Shown in pieces: positions 12,319 through 23,779 of a DNA stretch of 64,000 nucleotides. Each line of letters opens with the position of its first letter. The first letter of the stretch is position 1. The notes beneath the pieces were generated by a model that worked only from the letters and a program-made list of their open reading frames with translations, did not search any database and was not told the origin of the DNA. This DNA comes from Heliocidaris erythrogramma (lineage: Eukaryota > Echinodermata > Echinoidea > Camarodonta > Echinometridae): contig CM046859.1 of assembly GCA_025617745.1 (NCBI GenBank), positions 26,711,371 to 26,775,370 of the forward strand. Reading direction: 5' to 3'. The position numbers were made by a program, and so were the translations under genes.

Positions 12319-12828
12319 GTTCATCATATCTGCAAATATTCGTTCATAATTTTGTAATTCCGATGTAAAATCATACAAAACCAGATCAAAATGGCTGCGC
12401 TTACAATACTCGCTACCGCCATTTTGAACTCACTCGCGAGGTTTCACAAATTTAACCCGGAAGTTGATTATCACGATATTACCACCAAGTGAGGGCGTAA
12501 TCAAGTTGAATTCACTTTCCTTCTGAATTCGAGTTCGTCCAACGCTTGGTGTAAACAGCCCACCGAAAAATAATTTATGCTAATCCAAGGTCGCAATTGA
12601 ATTCGCTGTCGAATTTGAACTCGAGTTCACTCTGTGTAAACGCGGTCTAAGTTGTACCGGTTGTATATTAGTTTTATGGGTAACAGGTATCACCAAGTCA
12701 TATCCACGTCCTCTGTAGGAAAACACAAGATGGAATGAGCCCTTACATATGGATCATCCCCTAGTGGTAATGGTTAGGTCTCTGTAAATAACATTTTCGC
12801 TCTTGTTCTTTTCCAACTTTCTCCCTAG

Positions 12829-13041
12829 ATTCCTGCATGTGACCGCCTCTTTGGAGACCCCTGCTTCACCAAGCGCCACTACCTGTCCGTCTACTACACC
12901 TGCTCCCACAACCCAGTGGTCAAGCACCCCAAGATGCCTATCAAGAAGATCATCTGCCAGAACAACCCTGTCGTGCTCAACTGCAGGGGTGGCTTCATCA
13001 ACGTCCTCTCCGCCAGCTACGGACGCTCCACTGGACGAGAT
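12829..13041 (+). CDS. SUEL lectin, penultimate coding exon
   Basis: 71 codons, phase 0 at both ends. The acceptor follows a pyrimidine-rich stretch ending CTTTCTCCCTAG (12817-12828) and the donor is GAT|GTAAGAAC at 13042. It encodes the end of one SUEL domain and the first ~32 residues of the next, ending just after SASYGRSTGRD. An intron after the YGR motif splits the domain. Confidence 0.9.
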
Positions 13042-14374
13042 GTAAGAACCTTGATAAAAGGATTATGCCGTTGCTTAATCTGTTGGAGAAAGCTGCATTT
13101 TAATTTCTCTCCATTTCCATTGGATTTAAAGAATTTGGAGATATCTTGATCTTTAATAGATTAACGATCATTTGTGCCTATTCTTAGATGTTGAGGAAGC
13201 AAAGATGTATAGGTTGTGTGCAGAGTTCTTTACCCTTGGTTCTAAATAGAGTTATGTAGCAAAGTGAAATGGAGTTAGGGAGCTTAGCGAAATGTAATAG
13301 CACATAAATAAGCTGGAAAGACGCAAAGAGCAAAATTGCTAGTTTTGTCTCTGCATCTAAAATTACTTATCTGAATAAAAGTTTTCATTTTATTTTGCTT
13401 AAAATTGTTAATAGAGTTAAATACTACTTGGAATTCTACATCTAATTCTACATCTAATTCTACATCCTAATATTTTGGTTCTGCCTCGATGGAATAGAAT
13501 CATGATTTTGAACAATATTTGCGTCTTTCCTACGTTTTGATGTGCCATAACGTTTCGCTATTAAAGCTACCTTAACTGGCCTTGCAGAGCATCCCTTGGA
13601 AATGGTTTGGAGGACCGCAGCTTTTTGGCAGGATGAAAATTTGCATTATGTTTATCACCCATGTCAGTATACCCTTAAGGTGGAGAATCAACTCTTGTTA
13701 TTTTCTCTGAAGTCCCCGAAACATGGTATGATCAAAAAGTGTGTTTGCACTGGCAAGAACCCTGAGATATTGAGATGAGCAACATGGACATCCACACAAT
13801 GATGTCCTGTCCATGTGAACAGGTGTGAAATGATTGATATCTCCACCATGCTAACGTTTCTCTAGTCTGGTATGACGAAGCAGTATCTCCTGATCTAGAG
13901 TCCTAGCCATTGGGGTAGCTACCATGAATGGGGGCACCAAAAAAGAAAGTAAAGAAAACGGGTAGAAAAAAACAACCCCTTCCACATCCTCTCGCTGGAT
14001 GGCCTTATTCACTCACATTTCATACACCTAGAAACAACCCTCTGACACCAGTGGTGCCCCCTATTGATGGACCCAAGCTACACCACATCAACTGCTAATG
14101 AATGGAAAAGGCAAACATACAGTATCGCAATGTTCATTACCCCTCTTTTCATTGTATTCTTTTGTAGATCTGTGCAGCAGACAACATTGGGGACCAGGCT
14201 TGCCATGAGCCCACCTCACTGGGTATCGTGATGTCCAAGTGTCAGGGCCACGGCAAGTGTGAAATCTGGGCCAACCACAAGTTCTTCCCTGACCCCTGCC
14301 CAGACACCTTCAAATACCTGGAGGTGGAGTATGAGTGCTTGGGCACCAAACTCCTCTACTTTAATGATTTCTAG
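12829..14374 (+). CDS. SUEL-type rhamnose-binding lectin, last two coding exons
   Basis: 3' part of a secreted-type D-galactoside/L-rhamnose-binding lectin. Two coding exons (12829-13041 and 14168-14374) joined in phase 0 encode 139 residues. The first 25 residues (IPACDRLFGDPC...YLSVYYTC) are the end of one SUEL domain. A 15-residue linker follows, then a complete second SUEL domain from IICQNNPV, with the family signatures SASYGR, CQGHGKCEIWA, DPCPDTFKYLEVEYEC, and a short C-terminal tail (LGTKLLYFNDF). So the protein has at least two tandem SUEL domains. Upstream exons, including any signal peptide, are not found in the window. Such lectins bind galactose or rhamnose and are common in echinoderm eggs and innate immunity; the role here is inferred from family only. 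Two DIRS copies lie upstream, presumably in an intron. Confidence 0.92.
13042..14167 (+). other. Intron of the SUEL lectin gene
   Basis: 1126-bp GT-AG intron. Contains a three-fold CTAATTCTACAT tandem near 13432-13467 and no other recognised structure. The acceptor is a T-rich tract ending TTCTTTTGTAG at 14167. Confidence 0.85.
14168..14374 (+). CDS. SUEL lectin, terminal coding exon
   Basis: 68 codons plus TAG at 14372-14374. Begins ICAADNIGDQAC, which continues the split SUEL domain in phase. Contains the C-x-GHGKC box, the conserved DPC and the KYLEVEYEC end of the domain. The last 11 residues (LGTKLLYFNDF) lie outside the domain. Confidence 0.9.
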   Translation: MCAADNIGDQACHEPTSLGIVMSKCQGHGKCEIWANHKFFPDPCPDTFKYLEVEYECLGTKLLYFNDF

Positions 14375-15016
14375 TGAGTCATAAAATGGCCATTCTGCCT
14401 GACTTGGGCAAAGAAATAATGTAGCCATATCTTTATCTGTCATTTATCTTCCAAGTTGAATGTTGATTTAAAAATTTCAGACTTAACATTTGAAATAATC
14501 CCTATTTAATCATAACCCAATCGTTCTACTAAAATATTAATTTCCTGTGTGTTGCCTAATATGTTCTCAGATTTCGTCCAACAGTGTATCAGACTTTCAT
14601 ATCTACTTATTGTTCCATGGGTTATCAGGTAGTGATACATAATTCATAATCTCGTAATATTACGTTATATTTGATAACGCAAAGTCCTATGTTGTGGTTG
14701 CTGTAGCTCATAATTTCTTGACTTCAAAAATTGCAGCACAGAATTTCATGCTCAATTTCAGTTCATACGCATTCTGAGAGTAGTAACATTTTTTTAGACA
14801 TTTCATTATCCATAAGTTACCAATGTCTCTAATCTAATACATGTATTTAACATTCCAAAAATTAAATTATTTTTTGTTTTTTGGGAAAGTGCAATATAAA
14901 GCAACTCATTCTTCTGGCTTAAACTTTATCATCATTTTCATACATGTCTGCAGAAAATTGTTAATTGTTCGATAGTGCAATATTAAAAACTCATACTTGT
15001 GGCTTCAACTTTATCT
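14375..15016 (+). other. 3' flank / probable 3' UTR of the lectin gene
   Basis: AT-rich, non-coding. No AATAAA close to the stop; the first clear ones on this strand are much further on (GTGCAATAAAAC near 15614, CCAATAAATTT near 15708), so the UTR may run through the MITEs at 15017-15480. The extent is not resolved. Confidence 0.4.
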
Positions 15017-15142
15017 GGCCCCGTTTCATAAAACTTGTCATTAATGACAAGTTGCAATAACTGTTATAAGATACTGAAATCCTTGCATCTGATTGGCTGA
15101 GAGCAAATTTGTCGGTAAAAATCACCGACAAGACACTTGATG
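15017..15142. mobile_element. Foldback MITE, GGCCCCGTTTCATAAAAC family (partial)
   Basis: Starts GGCCCCGTTTCATAAAACTT and shares the core ACTGTTATAAGNTACTGAAA...CTTGCATCTGATTGG with 25981-26133 and 32560-32699. The right end is diverged. Confidence 0.65.
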
Positions 15143-15301
15143 ATTTTCGTGAATGCATGAATTGTTTCAGATAATCTCCAGTGCAATACTGAACCGTCTA
15201 GTGCTTGATACATATACATGTCTATTTTTCAGTGTAATTACTCTTTTTAAGAACACCAGTAATATATCAAATCACTAATCTCTCAGTAAAGATGTGCAGT
15301 A

Positions 15302-15480
15302 CAGTGGAAACTCGGTGTAACAAGGTCCTTTGCACCATCAAAATTACCTCGTTATAGCGGGAATCTTGTTATATCAGGTTAAAAACAACAATAGAATATA
15401 AAGAGCTGGGACCAGGAATATTACCTTGTTATATCAGGAATATTGTTAATATCAGATGTCTTTATACTGAGTTTTCACTG
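15302..15480. mobile_element. Pogo/Tigger-like MITE with TA target duplication
   Basis: 179 bp with terminal inverted repeats CAGTGGAAACTC...GAGTTTTCACTG, flanked by TA on both sides (15300-15301 and 15481-15482). Internal repeats of CCTCGTTATA / CCTTGTTATATCAGG. The termini and TA duplication fit the Tc1-mariner-pogo group. No coding capacity. Confidence 0.78.
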
Positions 15481-15887
15481 TATCTTCATTTGATATAATG
15501 TCATATGTATTTAACATTCTTGAAGTGATCAGTTTTAGTTTCTCACAGACCTTACACACTTACAGCAAAACAATATCTACATGTATTTGTGCAATACTTA
15601 GAAAACCCAAGTGCAATAAAACCTCTTCCAGCTACTCAACCATGTTTGTTTATTTGTGTATTTTATTATTTGTTTGTGCCTATTTTGTAGAGCATTTTAT
15701 AGAGCATTCCAATAAATTTTTAATTTTGACTAAATTGAACCTGGTTTAAGTTGGTCCAGTGATTTATGAAGCAACATGTTTTAAGCTATTTATGTTGTGC
15801 AAATCATAATAAATATGCAAAAACAGGAAAATGGCTCGATTGAAATTTTAGATTTTTGACAAAAAATTATGAATTATATATAAAGCG

Positions 15888-16054
15888 TTTGTAAACAAAT
15901 TTTTAGGCATTTTACTCCCAGTGTTAAAGATCGTATGCTCGATCTGTAATGAAAATCCTGCTCGTTCCAATTTTTTCTGACTTTTTTTTCATTACAGATC
16001 GAGCATACGATCTTTAACACTGGGAGTAAAATGCCTAAAATTTGTTTACAAATT
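15888..16054. repeat. Head-to-head inverted copy of a SINE-like body
   Basis: About 68 bp (from TTTGTAAACAAATTTTTAGG) recurs as an almost perfect reverse complement at 15988-16054, with a ~30-bp spacer containing GTTCCAATTTTTTCTGACT. The same body occurs once, downstream of a tRNA-like head, at 61747-61939. So this is two inverted copies of that repeat fused together. Confidence 0.8.
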
Positions 16055-16249
16055 AAAATTCCTCGCATCAAGCTTCTTCGTTTACATATAACGTCTAGAT
16101 TCTGCGAAACTTGGCAAGATACCCTTTAGTAGACTTCCCAAGATCACAACAAAGGCCCCCAAATTGATGCAATTGAAACATTTTTTCCCCCAAAACTGCA
16201 CCATTAAGCACAATAAACTTGAAAATAGGCCTTTTCAAAAAAGTGTCTT

Positions 16250-17200
16250 GATTTGGTCCGAAATGAACCGAACCCCTTCCAATTTCTGTCAAAAAAATGG
16301 GTGTTTTTCAAAATTTCAGGAAATTTGTCCTAATTTCAATAGACAATGGTCAAATTGATAGTAGCCGATTTTTGCCGATTTCATGAAATTTGTCCCAATC
16401 CCTCTTTTTGACAGATAATGGTCACATTGATTCATTATTGTCAAAAGTGGATGTTTTTCAAAATTTCATGAAATTTTTCCTAATCCCTTTTTATTTCAAT
16501 AGACAATGCTCACATTGATTCAGGATTGTTAATATCAGATTTGACGAAAATGATGAACTGTCCCCTTGCCATTATTGTCAAAAATTGATGTTTCAAAATT
16601 TCATGACATCTCTCCTAATCCTCTTTTCTTGGAAAATATCAGAATTTGGACGAAAATGCTTGCCGTTATTGTCAAAGATTAGTGGGTTTTTTTAATTTCC
16701 ATGAAATAGTTTCTAATCCCTTTTCTCGATAGAGTGTGGTCACATGGATTTAGAATAGATAATTCAACTTGAAAATAAGCCTTTTTGAAAATTTTGACTG
16801 AAGTGATGAGCCCTTGCCATTATTGTAAAAAATGAGTGTTTTTCCAGATTTCATGAAATTTGTCCTAATCCCTTTTTGTCGATAGACAATTTATCTATCC
16901 TAAATACACGTGACCATTAACTTGAAAATAAGCCTTTTTGAAAATAGCCGATATTTGCCGAAAATGATGAACCTAACCCCTTTGTCAAAAATTAGTGTTT
17001 TCAAAATTTCATGAAATTGTCCTAATCCTCTCTTATCGATAGATAATAGTCACATTGATTCAGGATTGATATCAGATTTTGGACGAAAATGATGAGCTAA
17101 CAACCCCTTGCCATTATTGTCAAAATGAGTGTTTTTCAAAATATGAAATTTGCTCCGAATTCTCTTTTCTCGATTGACAATGGTCACACGGTTGAGACGA
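16250..17200. repeat. Degenerate tandem array, unit roughly 130-160 bp
   Basis: Two motifs alternate repeatedly: TTTCATGAAATTTGTCC (near 16378, 16463, 16600, 16848, 17008) and ACAATGGTCACATTGATTC (near 16340, 16412, 16503, 17040, 17176). CCCCTTGCCATTATTGTCAAAA lies between. Units are strongly diverged and of uneven length. An old satellite-like block, no coding. Confidence 0.7.
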
Positions 17201-17207
17201 TTCTTGA

Positions 17208-17298
17208 GATAATAATAATAATAATACCTGGCATTTATAAAGCGCCTTTCCCAAACTGGCTCAAAGCGCTAGATATATATTATTACCCCGGTCATATC
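17208..17298 (-). mobile_element. SINE 3' tail fragment
   Basis: Read on the minus strand it ends in an (ATT)n run preceded by a GCGCTT...TATAAATGCC tail, like the 3' part of the fuller SINEs at 17498-17788 and 31031-31363. The tRNA-like head is missing. Confidence 0.6.
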
Positions 17299-17497
17299 GG
17301 GATAACGATGTCAAAAACGCCTAATTTCATCGAAATTGGCCTTTGACCATTGTCCAACTTACCCTAAAATCTAACCACATCGTTTTTCTGTGTGATTCAT
17401 ATACTGCACAAAAACTGAAATTCATACATGAAAATGGTTCAGATATAAGAAATAAGACGTAGATAGGTAGAGGGATGGAGAAGAGTGTGTGATAAAG

Positions 17498-17788
17498 ATA
17501 ATAATAATAATAATATGCCCATTTATATAGCGCAGCCACTATATGGATATACTCTGCTGCGCTTAATACAAAGTATCACATTATTACCCCGGCTTTAGCC
17601 GAGCTGCCTATTATGGCGCTAAAGCATTTCAAGGAATTTCTTCCTACCGGTACCCATTTACTTCACCTGGGTTGAGAGTGGCAAATGTAGATGAATGTCT
17701 TGCCAAAGGACATTAGCGCCGTGGCGGGATTCGAACCGCGAACCATGTGAGCCACAGTCCGTTGACGTATCCACTAGACCACGACACC
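17498..17788 (-). mobile_element. tRNA-derived SINE with (ATT)n tail
   Basis: On the minus strand it begins GGTGTCGTGGTCTAGTGG (A-box-like), has the B-box GGTTCGAATCC in the first ~75 bp, a body with CTTTGGCAAGACATT and CCCAGGTGAAGTAAATGGG, and ends at GCGCTATATAAATGGGC followed by ATT repeats. Same family as 31031-31363. Internal pol III promoter boxes are visible. Too diverged to call active. Confidence 0.85.
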
Positions 17789-17938
17789 TTTACAGATAGA
17801 GGGAACTGAAGCAATAAGTGCGATCATAATTTTATAAAATTTACTTTCTATCATTGAAATATAAACATTTTTATGTTATTTGTTTTTAATCTCGGTTAAA
17901 TCCGAGTATCTAACCTGGGTCACCGCAATTATAAACTT

Positions 17939-18391
17939 AAAGACCTCAGCCTGACCCCAAACAACCATATATTGACGTAAAGCTTAGTAAACAAAGAATA
18001 TAATTACCCTGGGTATTCATAAATTTTCGTCTCCGTTTATCCATCCATAAAAAATAAAAAAGATAATTTTTTTTGGTCCGCCCCCTCCCTATTGCGTAAC
18101 AAGAGAGGAAACTGCAGGAGGTCGCTAGACGTGTGACGACATGTCATGTATACAGCTCCGAGTGCGTCTACACGATATGTCGTCATCAAATTTTCACCCC
18201 CCGCAAAGTAGCGTTCCTCAGAGACGGGCCCTCGTCAGAAAAACCACCGGGGCTCAACATTCGGGACGCTGTTACTCATTCCACAGGAAACGGAATCTCA
18301 TGAAGTTGGTTTCAATTTGTTCAGAAAATATATAGCTCCCCGTGGATGAATAAAGTGTATATTTCAAAATTCGGTCAGGCTGAGGTCTTTT
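17939..18391. mobile_element. Candidate TIR element with AAAGACCTCAGCCTGACC ends
   Basis: AAAGACCTCAGCCTGACC near 17940 and its reverse complement near 18373 bound ~450 bp without coding capacity. No clear target-site duplication. Could also be an accidental pair left from nested repeats. Confidence 0.45.
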
Positions 18392-18513
18392 ACGTAAAAG
18401 CAAGTTACTATCTGGGCGCTCCTGTGGGCAGCAGACCATATAGCCCTTAACCCAAACTTTGCTTGCCGACATAAGGCTACATAGTACACGGCTCCTCGTC
18501 ACAATTTTAAGGG

Positions 18514-20150
18514 ATACTTAAAATTTTCTGTAGAATCTGATTTTTTGTGCTATATCCCCTATTTTGGGGGTGCTGAACATGAATTTACTTGTTGCCATTT
18601 TTCTAAATGACGTCTTCGGCCGTTGCCATGGTAACGAAATATTTTCTAAAAAATAACATGTATCTCGTAACAAACAACATAAAAATATAATGTTAGTGAT
18701 GAAGTGCATCAGTTTCAGGCTACCCGTTCGATTAAAATCAAAATCACAGTTGTCAAAAGTCATGTTATGCTCAAAAAGGGCCGTTGCTATGGTAACGCCT
18801 AATTTTTTTCAGAAAATAGCATATTTCTGCAATAAAAACATAAAAACATAATAGAAGTGTTTAAATATATCTATTTCATGCCAAAACCTTGATTTCCATC
18901 AAAGTCTTGGTCGTGCAAAGTCATATTTATGCCACAACATGGTCGTTGCTATGGCAACAATATGGTAGAAATTGGTATTTTAAGAAAAAATATAGCTTTT
19001 TTGTATCAAAACAAAAAAGAAAACATATTAAAATGTCTAAGTACACATACTTTCCACTTTCCAATTCTTTTAGGTCTAGATGAAGATTTTCAGGTAACAG
19101 TCATGCCTGATTTGACAGTTGCTATGGCAACAAAATGATGCAAAAGTTAAAGTAGGTATGAATGGCTTATGAAATCAATAACAAAAGTGTATAGGCTAAT
19201 ATACCCAAAACGTACCCCATCCTCCTAGACACAGTTTCATCCATTCTGTTATTTTTGGTTACCCAGATGAATCAGTTATCATTATGTGCCTATTTGCCAT
19301 CAATTTGGTGGTGGATGAAAGTGCTAAAGACGTTGCCATAGTAACAAATTACTTCTCATATAATAACATACAACATAAATATTTTTTTTTCAGAAAATAG
19401 CATATTTCTGCAATAAAAACATAAAAACATAATAGAAGTGTTTAAATATATCTATTTCATGTCAAAACCTTGATTTCCATCAAAGTCTTGGTCGTGCAAA
19501 GTCATATTTATGCCACAACATGGTCGTTGCTATGGCAACAATATGGTAGAAATTGGTATTTTAAGAAAAAATATAGCATTTCTGTATCAAAACAAAACAT
19601 ACAACATAATAAGAAATGCCTAAGTACACATACTGTCCACTTTCTGATTCTTTTCAGTCTAGATGTAGATTTTGAGGTAATAGTCATGCCTGATAGGACA
19701 GTTGCTATGGCAACAAATGATGCAAAAGTTAAAGTAGGTATGCGTAGCTTATGAAATTAATTTCAGTGCATTTGTTAACATACCTAAAATCTACCCCCTC
19801 CCCTTGGACATATTTTTTGTCCTCACTCTGTTCTTTCTTATTACCCAGTTGTCTCGGCCATCAATATCATTATCTGCCTCTTTGCCATAAAAAAGGGATG
19901 GTGGATAAACGTGCCAGAGACGTTGCCACGGTAACAAATTAATTTCATAAAGTAAAATATCTTTGAGTAAACCATGTAAAGGCATAAAGTTAATATCTAA
20001 GAACATCTCTTCCAGCTACTAGTTAGGCCGCAATTAACATCTGAATTATCCCAGTTCATGGTTATGCTAAAAAATGGCCGTTGCTATGGGAACGTCTGAA
20101 TATTCAGAAAAGCATGTATTTGTAATGGAACAATCAATCAAGTCAGGTAG
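18514..20150 (+). repeat. Left arm with nine X-box-like palindromes
   Basis: Palindromes at 18622-18635, 18783-18796, 18945-18958, 19118-19131, 19332-19345, 19526-19539, 19701-19714, 19922-19935 and 20080-20093, all fitting GTTGCYAYRGNAAC. The segment from 18810 recurs almost unchanged from 19391 (offset 581) for ~200 bp, so part of this arm is a recent internal duplication. A weak tenth motif at 22523 lies beyond the LINE remnant. Confidence 0.85.
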
Positions 20151-20389
20151 AATTTCCGAGATCCATGTCATTTGTCATTCATAAGTTCAGCAATGTCTCG
20201 CGTCTCCTGGAGACCAGTGTCCATCGTTAATGAATCGACATGTCCTCCTAGGTCTCCCTCTTCTTGCTTCTCCATGAAGGGGTTTCCACAGGACCACTCA
20301 GTGTAGTGTGAGCTCTGGATGCCTTTGATCATGCACTGAAAGCTTCAATCTCCTCTGGGTTACTTTGGAGCTGACCTTTGGAAGGTTTC

Positions 20390-22070
20390 CCTACAGCTCA
20401 GAGTTCCTCAATCTTGTTGCGAATTGGTTGACGTTCAGAGCCATCCTTTAACATTCTAGTGTAGCACCCATCAACCATCTGAGTAAGTCTCTTTGTAAGG
20501 GCCCAGGCCTCTGACCCATACAACAAAACATACTCCACCGTAGCTGTGAAGAGACTTATCTTTAGGACTTTACGGAGGTCTGATTCCCATACCGACTTAA
20601 AGCTGTAGCATACTGCCCAGGCTTTCTTCACCCTATCCACAACGTCATTCTCTGTGTTCCTGATATTTGCTCCCAAGTACAGGAAGTCATCCACCAATTC
20701 AATTGGCTTCCCACCAGCACTCACGATTCCCTCTGGCTCCAAGACGTTCTCCAGCAGATAGTCTTGCTCTCATTTATCCGCAGTCCTACATTCATAGATA
20801 CCTCCTCCACCTCTCCCAGTAACTCCTCTGCCTCCTTTACTGTGTTTGTCAACAGAACTATGTCGTCAGCAAACTTAGCATCTGATATCTTCTTAGCCTT
20901 AACTCTCCTGCTCCAAGGCGGAGTTACAGTGAAGCCATATTAATGGTGTTTCTCCAGTGCCAGGGTCAATTACGATCACAAAAAGATATGGAGCTAATAT
21001 GTCACCCTGGAGTACTCCAGTCTGTATCTCAAACTCTGTCAGCCCATCGGGTGTGATAACCTGGGCGTTGGTGTTTCTGTACAGCAGGGATATCAGGTCC
21101 ATCTTCTTGGGGATTCCATAAGCCCATACGATGTTCATGAGGCAGTTTCGGTCTACTGAATCAAAGGCTTTTCTAAAGTCACTGAACACCATGACAGCAG
21201 GGAGGCTCTTTGCTCTAGCACCCTCAAGAATGCTCCTGACTAGTGACAGATCTCCCCTCTCTAAAGCCATTCTGACTGTCTCTGAGCTGCTTCTCAATCT
21301 CTGGCTGGATTCGGTTCAGAATCATCCTGTTGATGGTCTTTGCAGCAATGCAAGTATTAGTGAGATGCCCCTGTAGTTGTTGGTGTCAGTGAGGTCACCT
21401 TTCTTTGGTACTGGGAGAGTGTTACTTACCCTCCATTGATCTGGGAAAACACTCTTCTCTAGTGCCTGATTACAGAACTCCAGGCTGATATCACTAAAAT
21501 CACATCTCTTCATCACCTCCCGCGACACTCCATCATCTTCATACCCCTTACCCTCCTTGATTCCCCCCCCCCCCCGCTCTCTTAAGCTCCTCACTGGTAA
21601 AGGGCCTGTCTCGATATCCATATCTTTGAATAGCTGCCTGATCACCCTGGTGTTCTGATATGTGGTAGGGGTTTGTCCTCGTAAGGCCACTTCCCCTTCC
21701 TACTCAAGGCCTGTTCTTTGATCTGACTCGAACTCCCTCTCTTCCTCCCCGTGATCTCATTGATGATCGTCCAACTCCCTATGCTCTTACAACTGTCTGC
21801 TGCTCTCTCAACTCTCCTGATCTTCTCAATCAGCAAAGACTCCTCCCTAGCTTTAGTGTAGTTGGCACGAGTTCTTCCTTCCTATCCTCAACACACTTCT
21901 TCTTCTCTCCGAAGGATCAGCACAGAACTCGTCCATAGCAGCTCTTAGGTGTTCTATGGCTGCACACACTCTGGGATCTTCAGAGTAGTCATCTGTCATC
22001 TTCCTCTTCCTCTTCAGCACCAAGGCCTCTCCAGCTTCTGTTACTGCAGTGGTGAAGTGAAGAAATTATA
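20390..22070 (-). mobile_element. LINE (non-LTR retrotransposon) fragment, reverse transcriptase part
   Basis: Minus-strand remnant of a LINE ORF2. In order: a pre-RT segment (~22060-21700; EAGEALVLKRKRKMTDD, HLRAAMDEFCADPS), RT motifs (SDTNNYRGISL near 21350; FSDFRKAFDSVDR near 21170; GVLQGDILAPYLF near 21010; catalytic FADD at 20862-20873), then the thumb region (LVDDFLYLGANIRNTEND; LLYGSEAWALTKR) to ~20398. The frame shifts several times and the endonuclease half is absent, so it is 5'-truncated and dead. Clade not assigned. It lies in the loop of the foldback structure and may have interrupted the left array, since a weak array unit reappears at 22523. Confidence 0.87.
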
Positions 22071-22071
22071 G

Positions 22072-23779
22072 TTGATAAAGTAGGAACATGAGGAAGGCAT
22101 TCCCCATTCCCCAAACTCAGAAATTCTCCATTTTCGGGCCGACATGAGGTCACAATAGGTCATGTAACTTGGTAACGGTATGACCGATTTTTGATGTCAA
22201 AACATGATGTCACAGGATGTAGAAGAGAAGAGAAAAACTCAGAGAATGGCGTGGCGCGAAATGCAGTGGTTCGAAACGTGTGGCGATATTTGTCTCAGAC
22301 CCCCCCCCCCCCCCCCCCCCCCCCCAGTACAAAGGGTTAATTACCCAGGTCTCAGCTGTTATGATATATTAAACAGATGATGGGTGTTGAATATTGGAAT
22401 TTTAAAAAAAACATACACTTTCTGGCTGACATCATGCAAATGGAAAATCAGGGTCTAACGTTAAATGTGCTTTTCTGCAAGATTCCCAGTCGATAAAGGC
22501 CGTGATCATGCCAGACAAGGGTCATTGCTATAACAAACCTGTGATAGACAAAAAGAATGTGTAACAAGATTGTTTTTGAATAATTGACAACATTTGGCAA
22601 TGATTTGATTTGATTTGATTTTATTCGTCAGAATCGTCAGGTATATTACAATACAAACATAACCAGGTACCATGACAGGATAGCCCATGAAGCCCGAAAC
22701 GGCTTATTTCCAATGGGGTCCTTAAATGGCAATGGATTTGTAGCTGAATCTGGACTGTTGCTGAACAACGTTAAGCTGCAAAAAAGGGGGAGTTAAAAGT
22801 ATGCGTGCTAGGCCTACAAAATTAATGGGTACAAACGTAATATTGGCTGCTTCAAAATTTTATCCTCCTGCCTCTCCTATGTAACATCTTAATGCATGTT
22901 GTAGGATGTGAACTTGTAGATCTTGCCCATCAATAGAGGCTTTTCAGTTCCTGCAGATTATTGAAATGGCTTAGAGGATGATTATTGCTTGTTCCAGCGA
23001 GCAAGGTCTTATCTGCAACTAATAGGTGCCCTTTAAAGGTCACAACTGAGTTCTACAAAGTGTTAAACCTTAGTATCAATGAACACAGGAGGAAAACTGC
23101 TAGAGGAACTGGTAGATCTAGTCTCCTTCTGGGCCTGACTTGATCTAGATATAGTTTATATGCATTTAGCTAGGTCAGAGCAGAATTGGAGACCTCATAG
23201 GGTGCCTCCAGACCTCCAGGTTCATGTAAGCATCTGAGAATGCAGTCTTCGAGTAACAACCGCTGCATGCAGGGCTGTGTGACATCTACTCAGGCATGTT
23301 GTTGTTTTTAACCACGATCTACGTATTTAATGTTTTCAAATTGCTATAAATATTGTAAATATTGAAATGTATTGCCTCTTGTTATTAGTAAGTAATAATA
23401 CAATTGTATCACATCAATCATATCAAAAGAGCCTCCTTTGAAGCCCACACTATCTACATGTAGGCAGGCTGTTCAATTCATGGATATTTTCATAACAAAC
23501 GGGCAGATGATAGCTACAAAAGGCTAATAGGCTTATAGAAGAAGATAAAGGAAAAAGGTGTCTAATACGACAGGGTAGTATTGCAGTAGATGTACTCCGT
23601 TTGTTTTCAGTGTATTTGTTTACTATCACCATTGAGTTTGATGTCCTTTTGAGGGAGGATTGCGTTTATTCGTTGGAGTATGACCTTCGCCCCTTTTGGC
23701 CAGTATCTTGTTAGTGTAAGTATGATCAAATAAACGGTTGGTAGACATGATTGTGACTGGTAGTCGTTCAATGATGTCA
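22072..23779. other. Loop region between the X-box arms, no gene seen
   Basis: AT-rich. Contains a poly(C) run at ~22302-22325, a GATTT pentamer run near 22596-22622, and one weak array-type unit (GGTCATTGCTATAACAA, 22520-22537). No coding evidence. Confidence 0.5.

Larger units (their letters stand above)
6527..12649. mobile_element. TIR DNA element (MITE-like), split by DIRS copy 2
   Basis: The left end AAGACCCCGTTTACACAGAG (6527 on) and the right end, read in reverse from 12649 (AGACCGCGTTTACACAGAG), are inverted repeats. Each is followed by TGAACTCGAGTTC and further GTGTAAACA / GAACTCGAGTTC motifs inside. Removing DIRS copy 2 leaves about 620 bp with no coding capacity, so this is a non-autonomous element. 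The target-site duplication is unclear (left CTA, right AAG), so the superfamily is not assigned. Confidence 0.8.

Noticed and set aside
18889-19083. 64-residue open frame that recurs at 19470 and, inverted, at 24899-25093
   Set aside because: The recurrence is explained by the repeat arms; the frame has no start context or domain and breaks in other units. Not a protein family.
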